In this document: positions 1-7,558 of the stretch, one piece after another
Layout of the letters: each line of letters opens with the position of its first letter
How positions within the stretch are numbered: position 1 is the stretch's first letter
Origin: SpSt-583 sp034434015
GTDB lineage: Bacteria; Chloroflexota; Anaerolineae; Anaerolineales; UBA6663
Reading direction: 5' to 3'
Assembly: GCA_034434015.1 (NCBI GenBank)
Contig: DAOUAB010000210.1
Coordinates: forward strand, 1-25,512
DNA length: 25,512 nucleotides
Notes under the pieces: generated by a model
What the model was told of the DNA's origin: nothing
The model's input: only the letters and a program-made list of their open reading frames with translations
The model's database searches: none
Made by a program: the position numbers and the translations under genes

Positions 1-190
1 GGTTGAGCGCGCCCAGCCTCCAGTACTGGTATATGGCCTCGCGCCCGACGAGCGGGTCCGCGAAAGGCGTCTCGTAATACTCGGCGTTTTCGGCGAACAG
101 CGCGGCGGAGGCCGCCGGGTCATTTTGCGCGCTGGCCCGGCCGTAGGCCTCCAGCCAGCGCTCGAAATGGGCGACGGTCAGGGGGTTCAT
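1..190 (-). CDS. SnoaL/NTF2-like protein, C-terminus beyond window
   Basis: The first 63 codons of a small protein are visible and the rest lies left of the window. The N-terminus (MNPLTVAHFERWLEAYGRA) is followed by an alanine-rich helix, then a segment reading ALFAENAEYYETPFADP and a 'G+EAI..YW' pattern. This layout is typical of SnoaL/NTF2-fold proteins, where an aromatic acidic strand ('Y.ETPF..P..G') follows a helix that counts substrate turns. Members act as small cyclases or isomerases, or simply bind ligands, so the substrate cannot be told. The ATG overlaps the stop of the acetyltransferase-like gene by four bases (ATGA), so it is almost certainly the last visible gene of that operon. 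Confidence in the fold is moderate because only the N-terminal third is present. Confidence 0.72.
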   Translation of the reverse strand, partial: MNPLTVAHFERWLEAYGRASAQNDPAASAALFAENAEYYETPFADPLVGREAIYQYWRLGALN

Positions 191-1026
191 ATCGTTTCCC
201 CGGCCGCCAACGGCAGGAACGCCAGCGCGGCGGCGATCTTGTCCGCCGGCATCCGATAGAAATCGGCCAGTGAGCGCGCCGGATCCCCACAAGGCAAAAG
301 GACCTCACGCCGGCCGGCGCGATCAAAGGCCTCCAGCCGGTAAGGCCGGGCGGCGCTGTTGAACAGCCAGGCCCGCTCGCCCACCACCTTGTTGATCACG
401 ACTCGGTCGAGGAAACGGCCGGCCGGGCCGTAGTCGTCTTCGACGGCGCGCTCATACGCCGTCGCGGCGACGGGCGCATCCTTGAGTGTGAAGAGGTAAG
501 GGCGCGGGTGCGGCGAGCGCTCGATCACATAGACGCCGCCCGCTTGAGGATGCGCCGTGTAAGTGAGCCAGGGGGCGTGCAGCACGGCGCCGGTCTCCGC
601 GCGCAGGGCCACGGCGTATGAGAGCGGCAGCGAGACATCCACCAGGTATTTCTGACCGTCCAGAATCACGATAATGGCGGCATGGCAGTCGCGCGCATCT
701 CCCATGTCGTTGAGGGTCATATAGCCCTGGTATCCCAACCAGTTCAGCAGGCCAAAGAAGGCGTAGTTGATCTCAAAGCACGTGCCGCCGGCGTTGAAAA
801 CCAGGGCGTCGCGCCAGAGCTCATCAGGCCAGCGCGGGCAGCGGGCCGTGTCGCGGGCGGCGTGGCGTTTGAGGAGGCGGGTGACGCTTTCCCACGGGAC
901 CCTGCGGATGCATGCGTGGATGAGCCGGTTCAGGCCCGCCAGGCCCGGCGCTTCCGAACGGCAATCCAGAAAGGCGAGGATGTCACGGGCGAATGACGCT
1001 TTGAGCCGCCGGGCAGACGCAGACAT
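187..1026 (-). CDS. arylamine N-acetyltransferase-like protein
   Basis: A 279-residue protein of the arylamine N-acetyltransferase family, which moves an acyl group from an acyl-CoA via a cysteine to an amine. The three NAT landmarks are present: RVPWES near residue 42, GGTCFEIN with the presumed nucleophile Cys83, then His115 in DCHAAII and Asp130 in YLVDVSLP, giving a Cys-His-Asp triad. Length fits the family (about 260-290). Homologues with this fold also make amide bonds in natural-product pathways, so the acceptor is open. I chose the ATG at 1026 because GGAG lies nine bases upstream. A GTG at 1059 overlaps the stop of the cupredoxin gene (GTGA) and would add 11 residues. It sits in a tight operon between the cupredoxin and SnoaL-like genes. 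Confidence 0.85.
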   Translation of the reverse strand: MSASARRLKASFARDILAFLDCRSEAPGLAGLNRLIHACIRRVPWESVTRLLKRHAARDTARCPRWPDELWRDALVFNAGGTCFEINYAFFGLLNWLGYQGYMTLNDMGDARDCHAAIIVILDGQKYLVDVSLPLSYAVALRAETGAVLHAPWLTYTAHPQAGGVYVIERSPHPRPYLFTLKDAPVAATAYERAVEDDYGPAGRFLDRVVINKVVGERAWLFNSAARPYRLEAFDRAGRREVLLPCGDPARSLADFYRMPADKIAAALAFLPLAAGETI

Positions 1027-1055
1027 GTTCGTGGCTCCAGAGAAACCGGGCGCCT

Positions 1056-1475
1056 TCACGGCTCGCGGACGCGCAACCAGCCTTCCATGCCCATCTGGTG
1101 GTGGCCGGACACGGTGCAGATATAGGCGAACGCGCCGGCCGGGTCGGCCTGGAAGACCACGTCCGTGGCTCGCCCCTTTGCGGTCGTCAGGGCCGTCTGC
1201 ACGCCGAGCGCCGGGATCGCGAAATCGTGCGGCGCGCCGTCGCCGTTGACGAGTGTCACGCGGACGATATCGCCGGCGCTCACGGCCAGTTCGGGGTTGA
1301 CCGCGCCGTCAATCTCGCCGCCGACGCCGATGAAGACCAGGCGCCCATCGCGCAGCGCGGTGGTGAGCCGGAACCCGGCGTCGACGGCGGGCGGAGTGGG
1401 CGGTTGCGGGCGGCAGCCCCCCACCACAATCGCCAGTAGGATTGAGAACAGGGATAAGGTGCGTCGCAGAGTCAT
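1056..1475 (-). CDS. cupredoxin-domain lipoprotein
   Basis: A 139-residue secreted, probably membrane-anchored, blue-copper protein. Residues 1-21 form a lipoprotein signal (MTLRRTLSLF... ending VVGGC), with Cys21 as the lipidation site. A proline-rich spacer and a cupredoxin beta-sandwich follow. The likely type-1 copper ligands are His83 (in APHDFAI), then Cys120, His125 and Met130 in YICTVSGHHQMGM, a C-x4-H-x4-M spacing as in rusticyanin-type proteins. The expected role is electron transfer or copper handling outside the membrane. The ATG at 1475 has GAGG upstream and gives a clean signal peptide. A GTG at 1511 that overlaps the preceding stop would place 12 polar residues ahead of it. It lies between a CopD-like membrane protein and the acetyltransferase-like gene. 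Confidence 0.88.
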   Translation of the reverse strand: MTLRRTLSLFSILLAIVVGGCRPQPPTPPAVDAGFRLTTALRDGRLVFIGVGGEIDGAVNPELAVSAGDIVRVTLVNGDGAPHDFAIPALGVQTALTTAKGRATDVVFQADPAGAFAYICTVSGHHQMGMEGWLRVREP

Positions 1476-1507
1476 CGTCGGCCTCGGCTTGTAGATCGGA
1501 TTGTGGA

Positions 1508-2032
1508 TCACAGGGTCCAGTAGCGCGCCGTCGCCATCGTCAGCATGGCCACCGCCAGCATGATGAAGTCAACGCGTTCGGCGAAGGTGAGCCGCTGTTC
1601 CAGCGCCCGCATTTGGGCGGCCTGGTCGGGGGTAGGCCCGTGGCCCGAGGCGGCGATCTGCGCGCCCAGCCCGCCCAACTGCCCGGCGGTGGGGCCGATG
1701 ACGAACGTGCCGAACAGGAATGCCACCAGCGCCGCCAGCGAGCCGAGGGTGAAGCCGAGGCCGGGGCCGGAGGTGATCCACGCCACGTTGAATCCGCCCG
1801 ACGACGACCAGTACAGCAGGCCGCCCGCCAGCACGGTCAGCAGGCTGGTGCTGAGCATAAAGACAGGCAGTTTGCGCCGCGCCATCAGGTTGTGCATGAA
1901 CTGCGGCCCCGCCGCGCCGATGGCCCCCACCGACGGCTTGACGAAAAACAGGTAATAGACCGCCGCGCCGCTCCACAGGATGCCGGCGACCACATGGACG
2001 AGACGGAACAGAAGGACAAGATAGAGGTTCAT
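1508..2032 (-). CDS. four-helix membrane protein, CopD-like
   Basis: A 174-residue integral membrane protein with four predicted helices at about residues 5-31, 55-76, 90-113 and 153-170. Helix 1 reads FRLVHVVAGILWSGAAVYY. The 'lH..agi.W.G' pattern is shared by CopD-type and related haem- or copper-associated membrane proteins. His13 lies in the membrane and His47 just outside it. No named family can be fixed by eye. A polar loop rich in Q, A and E (about 125-150) separates helices 3 and 4. The ATG at 2032 is preceded by AGGAG at good distance. Being directly upstream of a copper-protein gene makes a role in copper or electron transfer plausible, but this is inference from context. Confidence 0.75.
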   Translation of the reverse strand: MNLYLVLLFRLVHVVAGILWSGAAVYYLFFVKPSVGAIGAAGPQFMHNLMARRKLPVFMLSTSLLTVLAGGLLYWSSSGGFNVAWITSGPGLGFTLGSLAALVAFLFGTFVIGPTAGQLGGLGAQIAASGHGPTPDQAAQMRALEQRLTFAERVDFIMLAVAMLTMATARYWTL

Positions 2033-2074
2033 GGTGAGTCTCCTGGTTGAGTAGATGGTGGTCGCTGGCGCCGA

Positions 2075-2299
2075 CTAGAGGGCCCGGCCTCTCCGGGCCG
2101 CCGGGCTGACCTCGCCGGCGATCTGCATCAGGAGGCCGGTGAAGATCAACAGCCCGCCCAGGCAGTCAATCGCGGCGGCGTTGGCGGCGGAGGTCGCCGC
2201 GAGAGGCCGGCGCAACCGGCGGCCGGTGCGGATTAGTTGGGCCGGGAGTTGACCCAGGGCGATGGAAGCCGGGTGCGAGGTGAGCTGTCGATCGGGCAT
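2075..2299 (-). CDS. small membrane protein, unknown
   Basis: A 74-residue ORF starting MPDRQLTSHPASIALGQLP, with a basic middle (RTGRRLRRPLA) and one hydrophobic segment, CLGGLLIFTGLLMQIAGEV, near residues 46-64, ending in a basic tail. It looks like a single-pass membrane protein with a positive N-side. I do not recognise a family. The best support is the start: a near-perfect Shine-Dalgarno (GGAGGAGG) sits about nine bases before the ATG. A longer reading from 2386 only adds low-complexity residues. It would be the first gene of the operon that continues into the CopD-like protein 42 bases later. The SD lies inside a possible hairpin (2306-2348). Confidence 0.55.
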   Translation of the reverse strand: MPDRQLTSHPASIALGQLPAQLIRTGRRLRRPLAATSAANAAAIDCLGGLLIFTGLLMQIAGEVSPAARRGRAL

Positions 2300-2305
2300 A
2301 GTCGC

Positions 2306-2348
2306 GCCTCCTCCGGCAGTCTGGGCCGCCGGGCTACTCGGCGGAGGC
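2306..2348 (-). promoter_or_regulatory. hairpin that could mask the SD of the small membrane gene
   Basis: On the minus-strand transcript GCCTCCGCCG (2348-2339) can pair with CGGAGGAGGC (2315-2306), nine of ten positions, across a 23-base loop. The second arm contains the whole Shine-Dalgarno of the gene starting at 2299. This is seen directly; regulation by it is inference, since GC-rich DNA gives such pairs by chance. Confidence 0.35.
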
Positions 2349-2517
2349 CGGGCCACCGCCGGGTGGAACTGCCGGGTTGCAGGCATTAGACGGCGGAATC
2401 GGTTTGTTCGGGTGGCGCCGGGCCGCCCCAGCTACCGCCACAAGAAGCGCCACAGGCGCCGGCGGCGGGCCCTTCCCGCGCCCGTGCTCGCCGGACAAGA
2501 CCGCCCACGAAAGGTGC

Positions 2518-2523
2518 TACAAT
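2518..2523 (+). promoter_or_regulatory. candidate -10 box for the STAND regulator
   Basis: TACAAT lies 24 bases before the ATG at 2548, in a gene-free, otherwise very GC-rich stretch. No convincing -35 is visible. A start site about seven bases on would leave a leader of roughly 17 bases that carries no Shine-Dalgarno. Confidence 0.4.
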
Positions 2524-2547
2524 CCGGCCAACGGTCCCTGATTCGCC

Positions 2548-5103
2548 ATGACCGAGCGCAGACTCTCCGCCTCCGACGTCTCCTTCGGCGCCTGGCTCCA
2601 GCAGCGCCGCAAAGCCCTGGACCTGACCCAGGGTGAACTGGCCCGTCGCGTCGGATGCTCCCTCTCCGCCATCCGCAAGATCGAGAGCGATGAGCGGCGT
2701 CCCTCCCGGCAGGTGGCCGAACTGCTGGCCGACCACCTGCGGCTTCCGCCCGACCAGCGCGGAGTCTTCTTGCGCGTGGCGCGCGCCGAATGGAGGGTTG
2801 ACCGGCTTCCCCCGCCAGCCCCTGAGGCGCGCTCCGTCCCCTCCGGCCTCCCCTGCCCGGCCACACCGCTGGTCGGCCGCGAGCCGGAACTGGCCGCGCT
2901 GGCGCGCTTGCTGAACGATCCGCCGTGCCGGCTGTTGACCCTCATCGGCCCCGGCGGTATTGGCAAAACGCGCCTGGCCCTGGCCGCCGCCGCCAGGCAG
3001 CAGGCCGCTTTTTGCGACGGCGTCGCCTTTGTAGCGCTGGCCCCCCTCGGTTCAGCCGACTTCATCGTGCCGGCCATCGCCGACGCCCTGGGATTGGCGT
3101 TTCAGGGACAGGTCGAGCCGCGCCTGCAGTTGCTTCGCCACCTGAACGACAAACATCAGCTGATCGTCCTGGACAACGTCGAACACCTGTTGAGCGGCGC
3201 CGGGCTGTTCACAGAGATCCTGGAGCGCGCGCCGAAGGTGAAGCTGCTGGTCACCTCGCGTGAACGGCTGAATTTGCAGGGGGAATGGGTCTTCGAAATC
3301 CAGGGCCTGCCGGCGCCTCCGGCCGGGCAGGTCGAACAACTCGACGACTACAGCGCCGTGGCGTTGTTCGTGCAGAGCGCGCGGCGGGCGCGGGCGGATT
3401 TTGAGCTGACCGCGGACGAGCGGCCCGCGACGGCCAGCATCTGCCAGATGGTCCAGGGGATGCCGCTGGGGATCGAACTGGCGGCGGCGTGGACGTCGGT
3501 GCTCTCCTGCCGGGAGATTGCGCGCGAGATCGAGCGCAACCTGGATTTTCTGGCGACGGCCCTGCGCGACATACCGGCGCGTCACCGCAGCCTGCGCGCG
3601 GCCTTCGACCATTCATGGCGGCTGCTCGCGCCGGACGAGCGCGCCGTTCTGAGCCGGCTGGCGGTCTTCCAGGGCGGCTTCAGCCGCGAGGCGGCCGAAC
3701 AGGTCGCGGGCGCCACGCTGCCCTCGCTCGCGGCGCTGGTTTCCAAATCGCTCGTGCGCCGCTCAGAAAGCGGACGCTACGATCTGCACGAAGTCATCCG
3801 CCAATATGCCCTGACTCGCCTCGCCGAAGACGAGCCGCATTGTCTCGAAACCCGCGACCGCCACAGCGAGTATTATCTGGGCCTGGCATCCGGACATGAC
3901 AAGAAACTGAAGAGCGCCGCGCAGCAGGCGGCCATGCGCGAATTGACCTTCGAGCTGGACAACCTGCGCACGGCCTGGCGCTGGGGGATCACGCGCGGGG
4001 ATTTTGAGAGCCTCGGCCGGGCAGTCCGCGCCCTGGGCTGGTACTTCGAGGTCGCCGGCCTGATCTATGACGGCATTGACCAGCTGGAACTGCTGGTCCA
4101 GGCGTTGAACGCCAGACCGCGCGATGTCAACACCGACCGGGTCCGGGGGTCCGCCCTCGTGCAGCAGGGGCTGCTCTGCTTCCGATCGGGCGATTTCGAT
4201 CGGGCGCAGGAACGTTACCAGGACAGCATCGCCATCCTGCGCTCCGTCAACGAGCAGGCGCTCCTGGCGGACGCGCTGATCTTCAGCGGCACCCTCGCAC
4301 ACCTGAACGGCGACTATGGCGAGGCGCGGGCCCGGATACAGGAAGGCCTGTCGTACGCGCGGGCGGCCAACGACCCGTGGTTTACCGCGTACGGGGTCTA
4401 TAACCTGGGGCATGTCGAAAGCCTGGCGGGCGAATACGAAACGGGCTACGCCCAGATGCAGGCGGGCCTGAGGCTTTGGCGGGAGCTGGGCGACCCCCAC
4501 TCGATTTCGCTGGGGTTGAACTTCCTCGTCGAGACGCAGGTCGCGCTGGGCCGGCACGAGGAAGCCGTGGCCTCCATGCGGGAAAGCCTCGCGTTGTGCG
4601 AACGCACCCAGAATCGCTGGGGGATGGGCACCGCTTACCGCTATCTCGGTTTGGCCAGGCTGGCGACCGGCCATTGGCGCGAGGCGCGGGAGCACCTCCA
4701 GAGAAGCCTGGAGGTCTTTGGCGAATACTTCAAGGGCTGGGACATTGCCCGGACGTTAATCTACCTCGGCGAAGCGGAGATGATGGCCGGCGACCTGTCG
4801 GAAGCCCGAACAACGCTGTTGAACGCCCTGCGCCTCGCGCACGATATCCACGCCTCGCCCCTGGCGCTCGACGCCCTGCTGATCCTGGCCAGCCTGGACG
4901 CGCGGGTTGGCGAGGTCGAACGGGCCTGGCTATTGGCCGCCTGCGTCGCGCGCCAGGCCGCCAGCGCGGCGGGGACCCGCGCCCGCGCGGACCGGCTGTG
5001 CGCCGAGTTGGAGACGCAGTTGACGCCCGGGCAACTCGCAGCCCTCGCGGCGCGCGCCCCCGCCGCGTCGTTGCCGGCGGTGACGCAAGTGGCCCTGGCG
5101 TAA
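2548..5103 (+). CDS. XRE-STAND-TPR transcriptional regulator
   Basis: An 851-residue multidomain signal protein. Residues 12-75 form an XRE-type helix-turn-helix (WLQQRRKALDLTQGELARRVGCS). A NB-ARC/AAA-like STAND ATPase follows, with Walker A GPGGIGKT at 134-141, Walker B LIVLDN at 205-210 and a sensor-type TSRERL near 248. Residues from about 430 to the end are helical, TPR-like repeats with many A, G, Y and L positions. In such proteins nucleotide binding switches an oligomer after a ligand or partner is sensed by the TPR part, and the HTH then acts on DNA. Similar fusions are abundant in Chloroflexota and actinomycetes. No target site is visible. It is divergent from the copper/acetyltransferase operon, which is therefore a candidate target. 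No SD is seen before the ATG. Confidence 0.92.
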   Translation: MTERRLSASDVSFGAWLQQRRKALDLTQGELARRVGCSLSAIRKIESDERRPSRQVAELLADHLRLPPDQRGVFLRVARAEWRVDRLPPPAPEARSVPSGLPCPATPLVGREPELAALARLLNDPPCRLLTLIGPGGIGKTRLALAAAARQQAAFCDGVAFVALAPLGSADFIVPAIADALGLAFQGQVEPRLQLLRHLNDKHQLIVLDNVEHLLSGAGLFTEILERAPKVKLLVTSRERLNLQGEWVFEIQGLPAPPAGQVEQLDDYSAVALFVQSARRARADFELTADERPATASICQMVQGMPLGIELAAAWTSVLSCREIAREIERNLDFLATALRDIPARHRSLRAAFDHSWRLLAPDERAVLSRLAVFQGGFSREAAEQVAGATLPSLAALVSKSLVRRSESGRYDLHEVIRQYALTRLAEDEPHCLETRDRHSEYYLGLASGHDKKLKSAAQQAAMRELTFELDNLRTAWRWGITRGDFESLGRAVRALGWYFEVAGLIYDGIDQLELLVQALNARPRDVNTDRVRGSALVQQGLLCFRSGDFDRAQERYQDSIAILRSVNEQALLADALIFSGTLAHLNGDYGEARARIQEGLSYARAANDPWFTAYGVYNLGHVESLAGEYETGYAQMQAGLRLWRELGDPHSISLGLNFLVETQVALGRHEEAVASMRESLALCERTQNRWGMGTAYRYLGLARLATGHWREAREHLQRSLEVFGEYFKGWDIARTLIYLGEAEMMAGDLSEARTTLLNALRLAHDIHASPLALDALLILASLDARVGEVERAWLLAACVARQAASAAGTRARADRLCAELETQLTPGQLAALAARAPAASLPAVTQVALA

Positions 5104-5185
5104 GCGCCATCGAGCACTTCTCAACCGGCTCGGCCGCTGCGTCAAGGCCCGAGCGATGCGACCGCCTGCATGGCCTGGTGAAGCG

Positions 5186-6055
5186 ATGAAAATCCATCTG
5201 GTCGACGGCACTTACGAACTCTTCCGCAGCTTCTACGGCGCGCCGCCCCGCCAGGCCCCGGATGGCCGCGAGGTCGGCGCCACGCTCGGCCTGCTCAATA
5301 GCCTGCTGGCGCTCCTGACGAAGTCCGGCGCCACCCACGTCGCCTGCGCGTTCGACCACGTCATCGAGTCGTTCCGCAACGACCTGTATCCCGGCTACAA
5401 AACTGCGGCCGGCGTCCCGGCCGAGCTGCTGGCCCAGTTCCCGCTGGCCGAACGGGCGGCGGCCGCCCTGGGCGTGGTGGTCTGGCCGATGACGACGTTC
5501 GAGGCCGACGACGCCCTGGCGACCGCGACGAATCGCTTTCAGGGCCGGCGCTCCGTCGAGCAGATCGTGATCTGCTCGCCGGACAAGGACCTGGCCCAGC
5601 TGGTCTCCGGGACCCGCGTGGTGTGCTGGGACCGCCGCCGGGAGATCGTCTACGACGAAGCGGCGGTGGTGGAGAAGTTCGGGGTGCGGCCGGCCTCCAT
5701 CCCGGATTGGCTGGCCCTGGTCGGCGACTCCGCCGACGGCTATCCCGGCGTCCCCGGCTGGGGGGCCAAATCCGCCGCCCGGGTGCTGGCCCGCTACGAG
5801 CACCTGGAGGCGATCCCGGACGACCACAGATTATGGGGGCTGGGCGCCGGGCGCGCGCAGCGGCTGGCCGAGAGCCTCAAGGCGCACCACGCGGAGGCGC
5901 GCCTGTACCGCCAGCTGGCGACGCTGCGCCGGGATGTGCCGCTGAAGGAGACTCTGTCGGACCTGGAGTGGCGCGGCGCGCAGCCCCGGCTGAAGCGGCT
6001 CGGCCGCGAGTTGGGCGCTCACCGGTTCGTAGAGCGCATCCCCCGCTGGGCGTAG
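5186..6055 (+). CDS. stand-alone 5'-3' exonuclease (Pol I N-domain / FEN family)
   Basis: A 289-residue nuclease homologous to the 5'-3' exonuclease domain of DNA polymerase I, without polymerase domains. It would remove flaps or RNA primers. Metal-site motifs occur in family order: VDGTYELFR (Asp7), CAFDH (Asp57), FEADDAL (Glu106, Asp108, Asp109), SPDKD (Asp133, Asp135), then GDSADGYPGVPGWGAKSA (Asp181, Asp184), the helix-3-turn-helix DNA clamp. All acidic positions appear intact. The ATG at 5186 matches the usual family N-terminus; an in-frame ATG at 5156 would add ten atypical residues. It follows the STAND regulator by 82 bases on the same strand. A functional link is not evident. Confidence 0.92.
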   Translation: MKIHLVDGTYELFRSFYGAPPRQAPDGREVGATLGLLNSLLALLTKSGATHVACAFDHVIESFRNDLYPGYKTAAGVPAELLAQFPLAERAAAALGVVVWPMTTFEADDALATATNRFQGRRSVEQIVICSPDKDLAQLVSGTRVVCWDRRREIVYDEAAVVEKFGVRPASIPDWLALVGDSADGYPGVPGWGAKSAARVLARYEHLEAIPDDHRLWGLGAGRAQRLAESLKAHHAEARLYRQLATLRRDVPLKETLSDLEWRGAQPRLKRLGRELGAHRFVERIPRWA

Positions 6056-6096
6056 GAAGGGTCGGTTTTCGAATTTTGTGTAATTTCCCACCAGCC

Positions 6097-6118
6097 GGGG
6101 CGCACGGCCGCGCGCCCC
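6097..6118 (+). terminator. GC hairpin after the exonuclease gene
   Basis: GGGGCGC (6097-6103) pairs perfectly with GCGCCCC (6112-6118) around an eight-base loop, 42 bases past the stop. There is no T run after it, so it is at best a weak or factor-aided terminator. Confidence 0.3.
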
Positions 6119-6170
6119 AACGCTTTGACACAGACATCGGGATACGGCTCTGGGAAGTTCATGCCGCTGG

Positions 6171-6962
6171 ATGAATATGAAACGTTATCTCCCCCTCGTC
6201 GTTCTCGGCTGTGTGTCGCTGGCCGTTTCCGCCTGCGCCCTGGGCCTGGTCTGGGTCCTGTCGGTGGATGCCAGGACGATGGGCGAAAAGCTCCAGTCGA
6301 GCCTGAGCCTGGGTGTGCCTTCGGCGCTGGCGCTGATCGCGCTGTTGTGGTTTGGCGCAGGCCTGGACCATGTCCTGGCCCGCTTAAAGAAGACGTCCAC
6401 GCGCCTGGGTGTGTCCCTGCTCACGTATCTCGTCGTCCCGGCGGCGCTCTGTCTTGGGCTGCCGGCGCTGGCAGCCGCCCTGATCTACGCCAGTTTCAAC
6501 GCCCCCCGGGGCTGGCAACAGCTCCCTGCGCCGCCCGCGCCCGCCGTGGAAGTAGCCGGCGCCGGGGAATTGCACGTCATCATTCGCGCGGACTCCGGAT
6601 CTTACTTTTATTACGGGATCGGCTCGCCTTCCAGGGGCTGGGAGGCCACCGCCCGGCCCGAACAGCGGATGACGGGGCGCGGAACGGAAATCACCACCCC
6701 GCCCGCCTTCAAGCCGCCGGAGGGGGTGGTCAGTCTGGTGGGGCTCTCCTACACCGACCTGGGGGAGGAGGGCCAGGTTCACTATGCCGCCCTGGAGGAT
6801 GGGTCCGTCTGGTATTTGCAGACGGATGCGAACAAGTACGAGGCCGGCTTTGCGTCCGGCCTGTTTCTGACTCTGGCCGCCATCCCGGCCATAGCGGGCC
6901 TGCTGGTCATCTATCTGGGGGCGGGGGTCAGCGCGCTGACCCGCCGGCTCGCGCAGGGGTAA
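6171..6962 (+). CDS. membrane protein of unknown function
   Basis: A 263-residue protein with predicted helices at about residues 7-30, 47-70, 79-106 and 228-252. An outside domain of about 115 residues lies between helices 3 and 4. That domain opens with a Pro/Ala linker (PAPPAPAVEVA), then beta-rich sequence with paired tyrosines (SYFYYGIG) and a G-R-G-T-E-I-T-T-P-P stretch. I do not recognise a family. The TM-soluble-TM layout suggests an envelope sensor or assembly factor, but nothing in the sequence proves it. Two ATGs six bases apart (6171 and 6177) are possible; neither has a good SD. The preceding gene is 115 bases away and a hairpin lies between, so it may have its own promoter. Codon use matches its neighbours. 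Confidence 0.75.
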   Translation: MNMKRYLPLVVLGCVSLAVSACALGLVWVLSVDARTMGEKLQSSLSLGVPSALALIALLWFGAGLDHVLARLKKTSTRLGVSLLTYLVVPAALCLGLPALAAALIYASFNAPRGWQQLPAPPAPAVEVAGAGELHVIIRADSGSYFYYGIGSPSRGWEATARPEQRMTGRGTEITTPPAFKPPEGVVSLVGLSYTDLGEEGQVHYAALEDGSVWYLQTDANKYEAGFASGLFLTLAAIPAIAGLLVIYLGAGVSALTRRLAQG

Positions 6963-7430
6963 GCGCCGCAGGACAGGCCGTGCGCCCCTGCCGGTTGGAA
7001 ATGACACAAAACTCGGCCCCCTGTCCCCCTGGCCCAATTCTACGGAAAGCCATACTCGATGGCCCCTGCCCACCAGTCCGGGTTCAGGTAAGCGGGCTCC
7101 ACCAGGACCGTCTCGGCTGAACAGCCGGAGGCGTCGGCGGCCCGTCCCGACGCGGCCGGTCGTTCACCGTCGGCGTGGGCGGCCGTAACGGCCCCCAGGC
7201 TGAACGTGAGCGCGGCCCGCAACGCCGAGCTCCGCCGGTCCGAGGGGGAAGGCCGCGCGCCGCGCCTCCCATGGCCGCGACCACATGGCGCGCGCCGGTC
7301 AGGCCGCCCGCGCGTCGGTCATCAGGGTCAAGGTGAGCGAATCTGCCTGGGCGTGGACGGCGAGCAAATCGGCCTGTTTGACCCCGCCACCGAACGCGCG
7401 TTGTAGCCCGTTCCGCACCCGATTAAATCA
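6963..7430. other. gene-free stretch with degraded sequence
   Basis: No intact gene is visible over about 470 bases. The only recognisable coding trace is the ABC ATPase tail at 7332-7406. Short ORFs on the minus strand (for example 7040-7222, TTG start, 60 residues, ending PDWWAGAIEYGFP) resemble no family I know. GC content and codon-like periodicity suggest decayed former coding DNA. Confidence 0.5.
7332..7406 (+). pseudogene. C-terminal remnant of a MalK/UgpC-type ABC ATPase
   Basis: The last 24 codons before a TAG read GERICLGVDGEQI then GLFDPATERAL. This closely resembles the conserved C-terminal end of sugar or glycerol-3-phosphate importer ATPases (TOBE domain), which typically finish '..G..v.L.vD.e.ihLFDPeTg.aL'. 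No Walker motifs or ABC core precede it: the preceding 300 bases are not coding for such a protein in any frame I could follow. It therefore looks like the tail of a gene lost by deletion, stranded just upstream of the tRNA promoter. The match is short, so chance similarity cannot be excluded. Confidence 0.5.
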
Positions 7431-7458
7431 TTGACAGATCATGGCCGATCCGTATAAT
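7431..7458 (+). promoter_or_regulatory. consensus sigma-70 promoter of tRNA-Lys
   Basis: TTGACA (7431-7436) and TATAAT (7453-7458) both match the consensus exactly with a 16-base spacer. The tRNA begins 20 bases after the -10 box. It stands in a local AT-rich island (GATTAAATCA just before the -35). Confidence 0.9.
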
Positions 7459-7478
7459 GGTTTCCTGCTGACAACTTC

Positions 7479-7554
7479 GGGCCATTAGCTCAACTGGCAG
7501 AGCAGCTGACTCTTAATCAGTTGGTTGGGGGTTCGAGTCCCTCATGGCTCACCA
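7479..7554 (+). tRNA. tRNA-Lys (CUU)
   Basis: A complete 76-base cloverleaf. The acceptor GGGCCAT pairs with ATGGCTC (one G-T), the D arm is GCTC/GAGC, the anticodon arm is GCTGA/TCAGT with loop CTCTTAA giving anticodon CTT, and the T arm is GGGGG/CCCTC with loop TTCGAGT. Discriminator A and an encoded CCA (7552-7554) are present. The CUU anticodon reads AAG lysine codons. It is a single tRNA with its own strong promoter and a hairpin right after. Confidence 0.96.
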
Positions 7555-7558
7555 GGTC

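Noticed and set aside
3763..4695. A 310-codon minus-strand frame opposite the STAND regulator
   Set aside because: It is the complement of the TPR region and has no start signal or known fold.
7040..7222. A 60-codon minus-strand ORF with a TTG start and a signal-peptide-like N-terminus
   Set aside because: A GGAG lies ahead, but the start is TTG, no family is recognised and the surroundings look decayed; not enough to call a gene.
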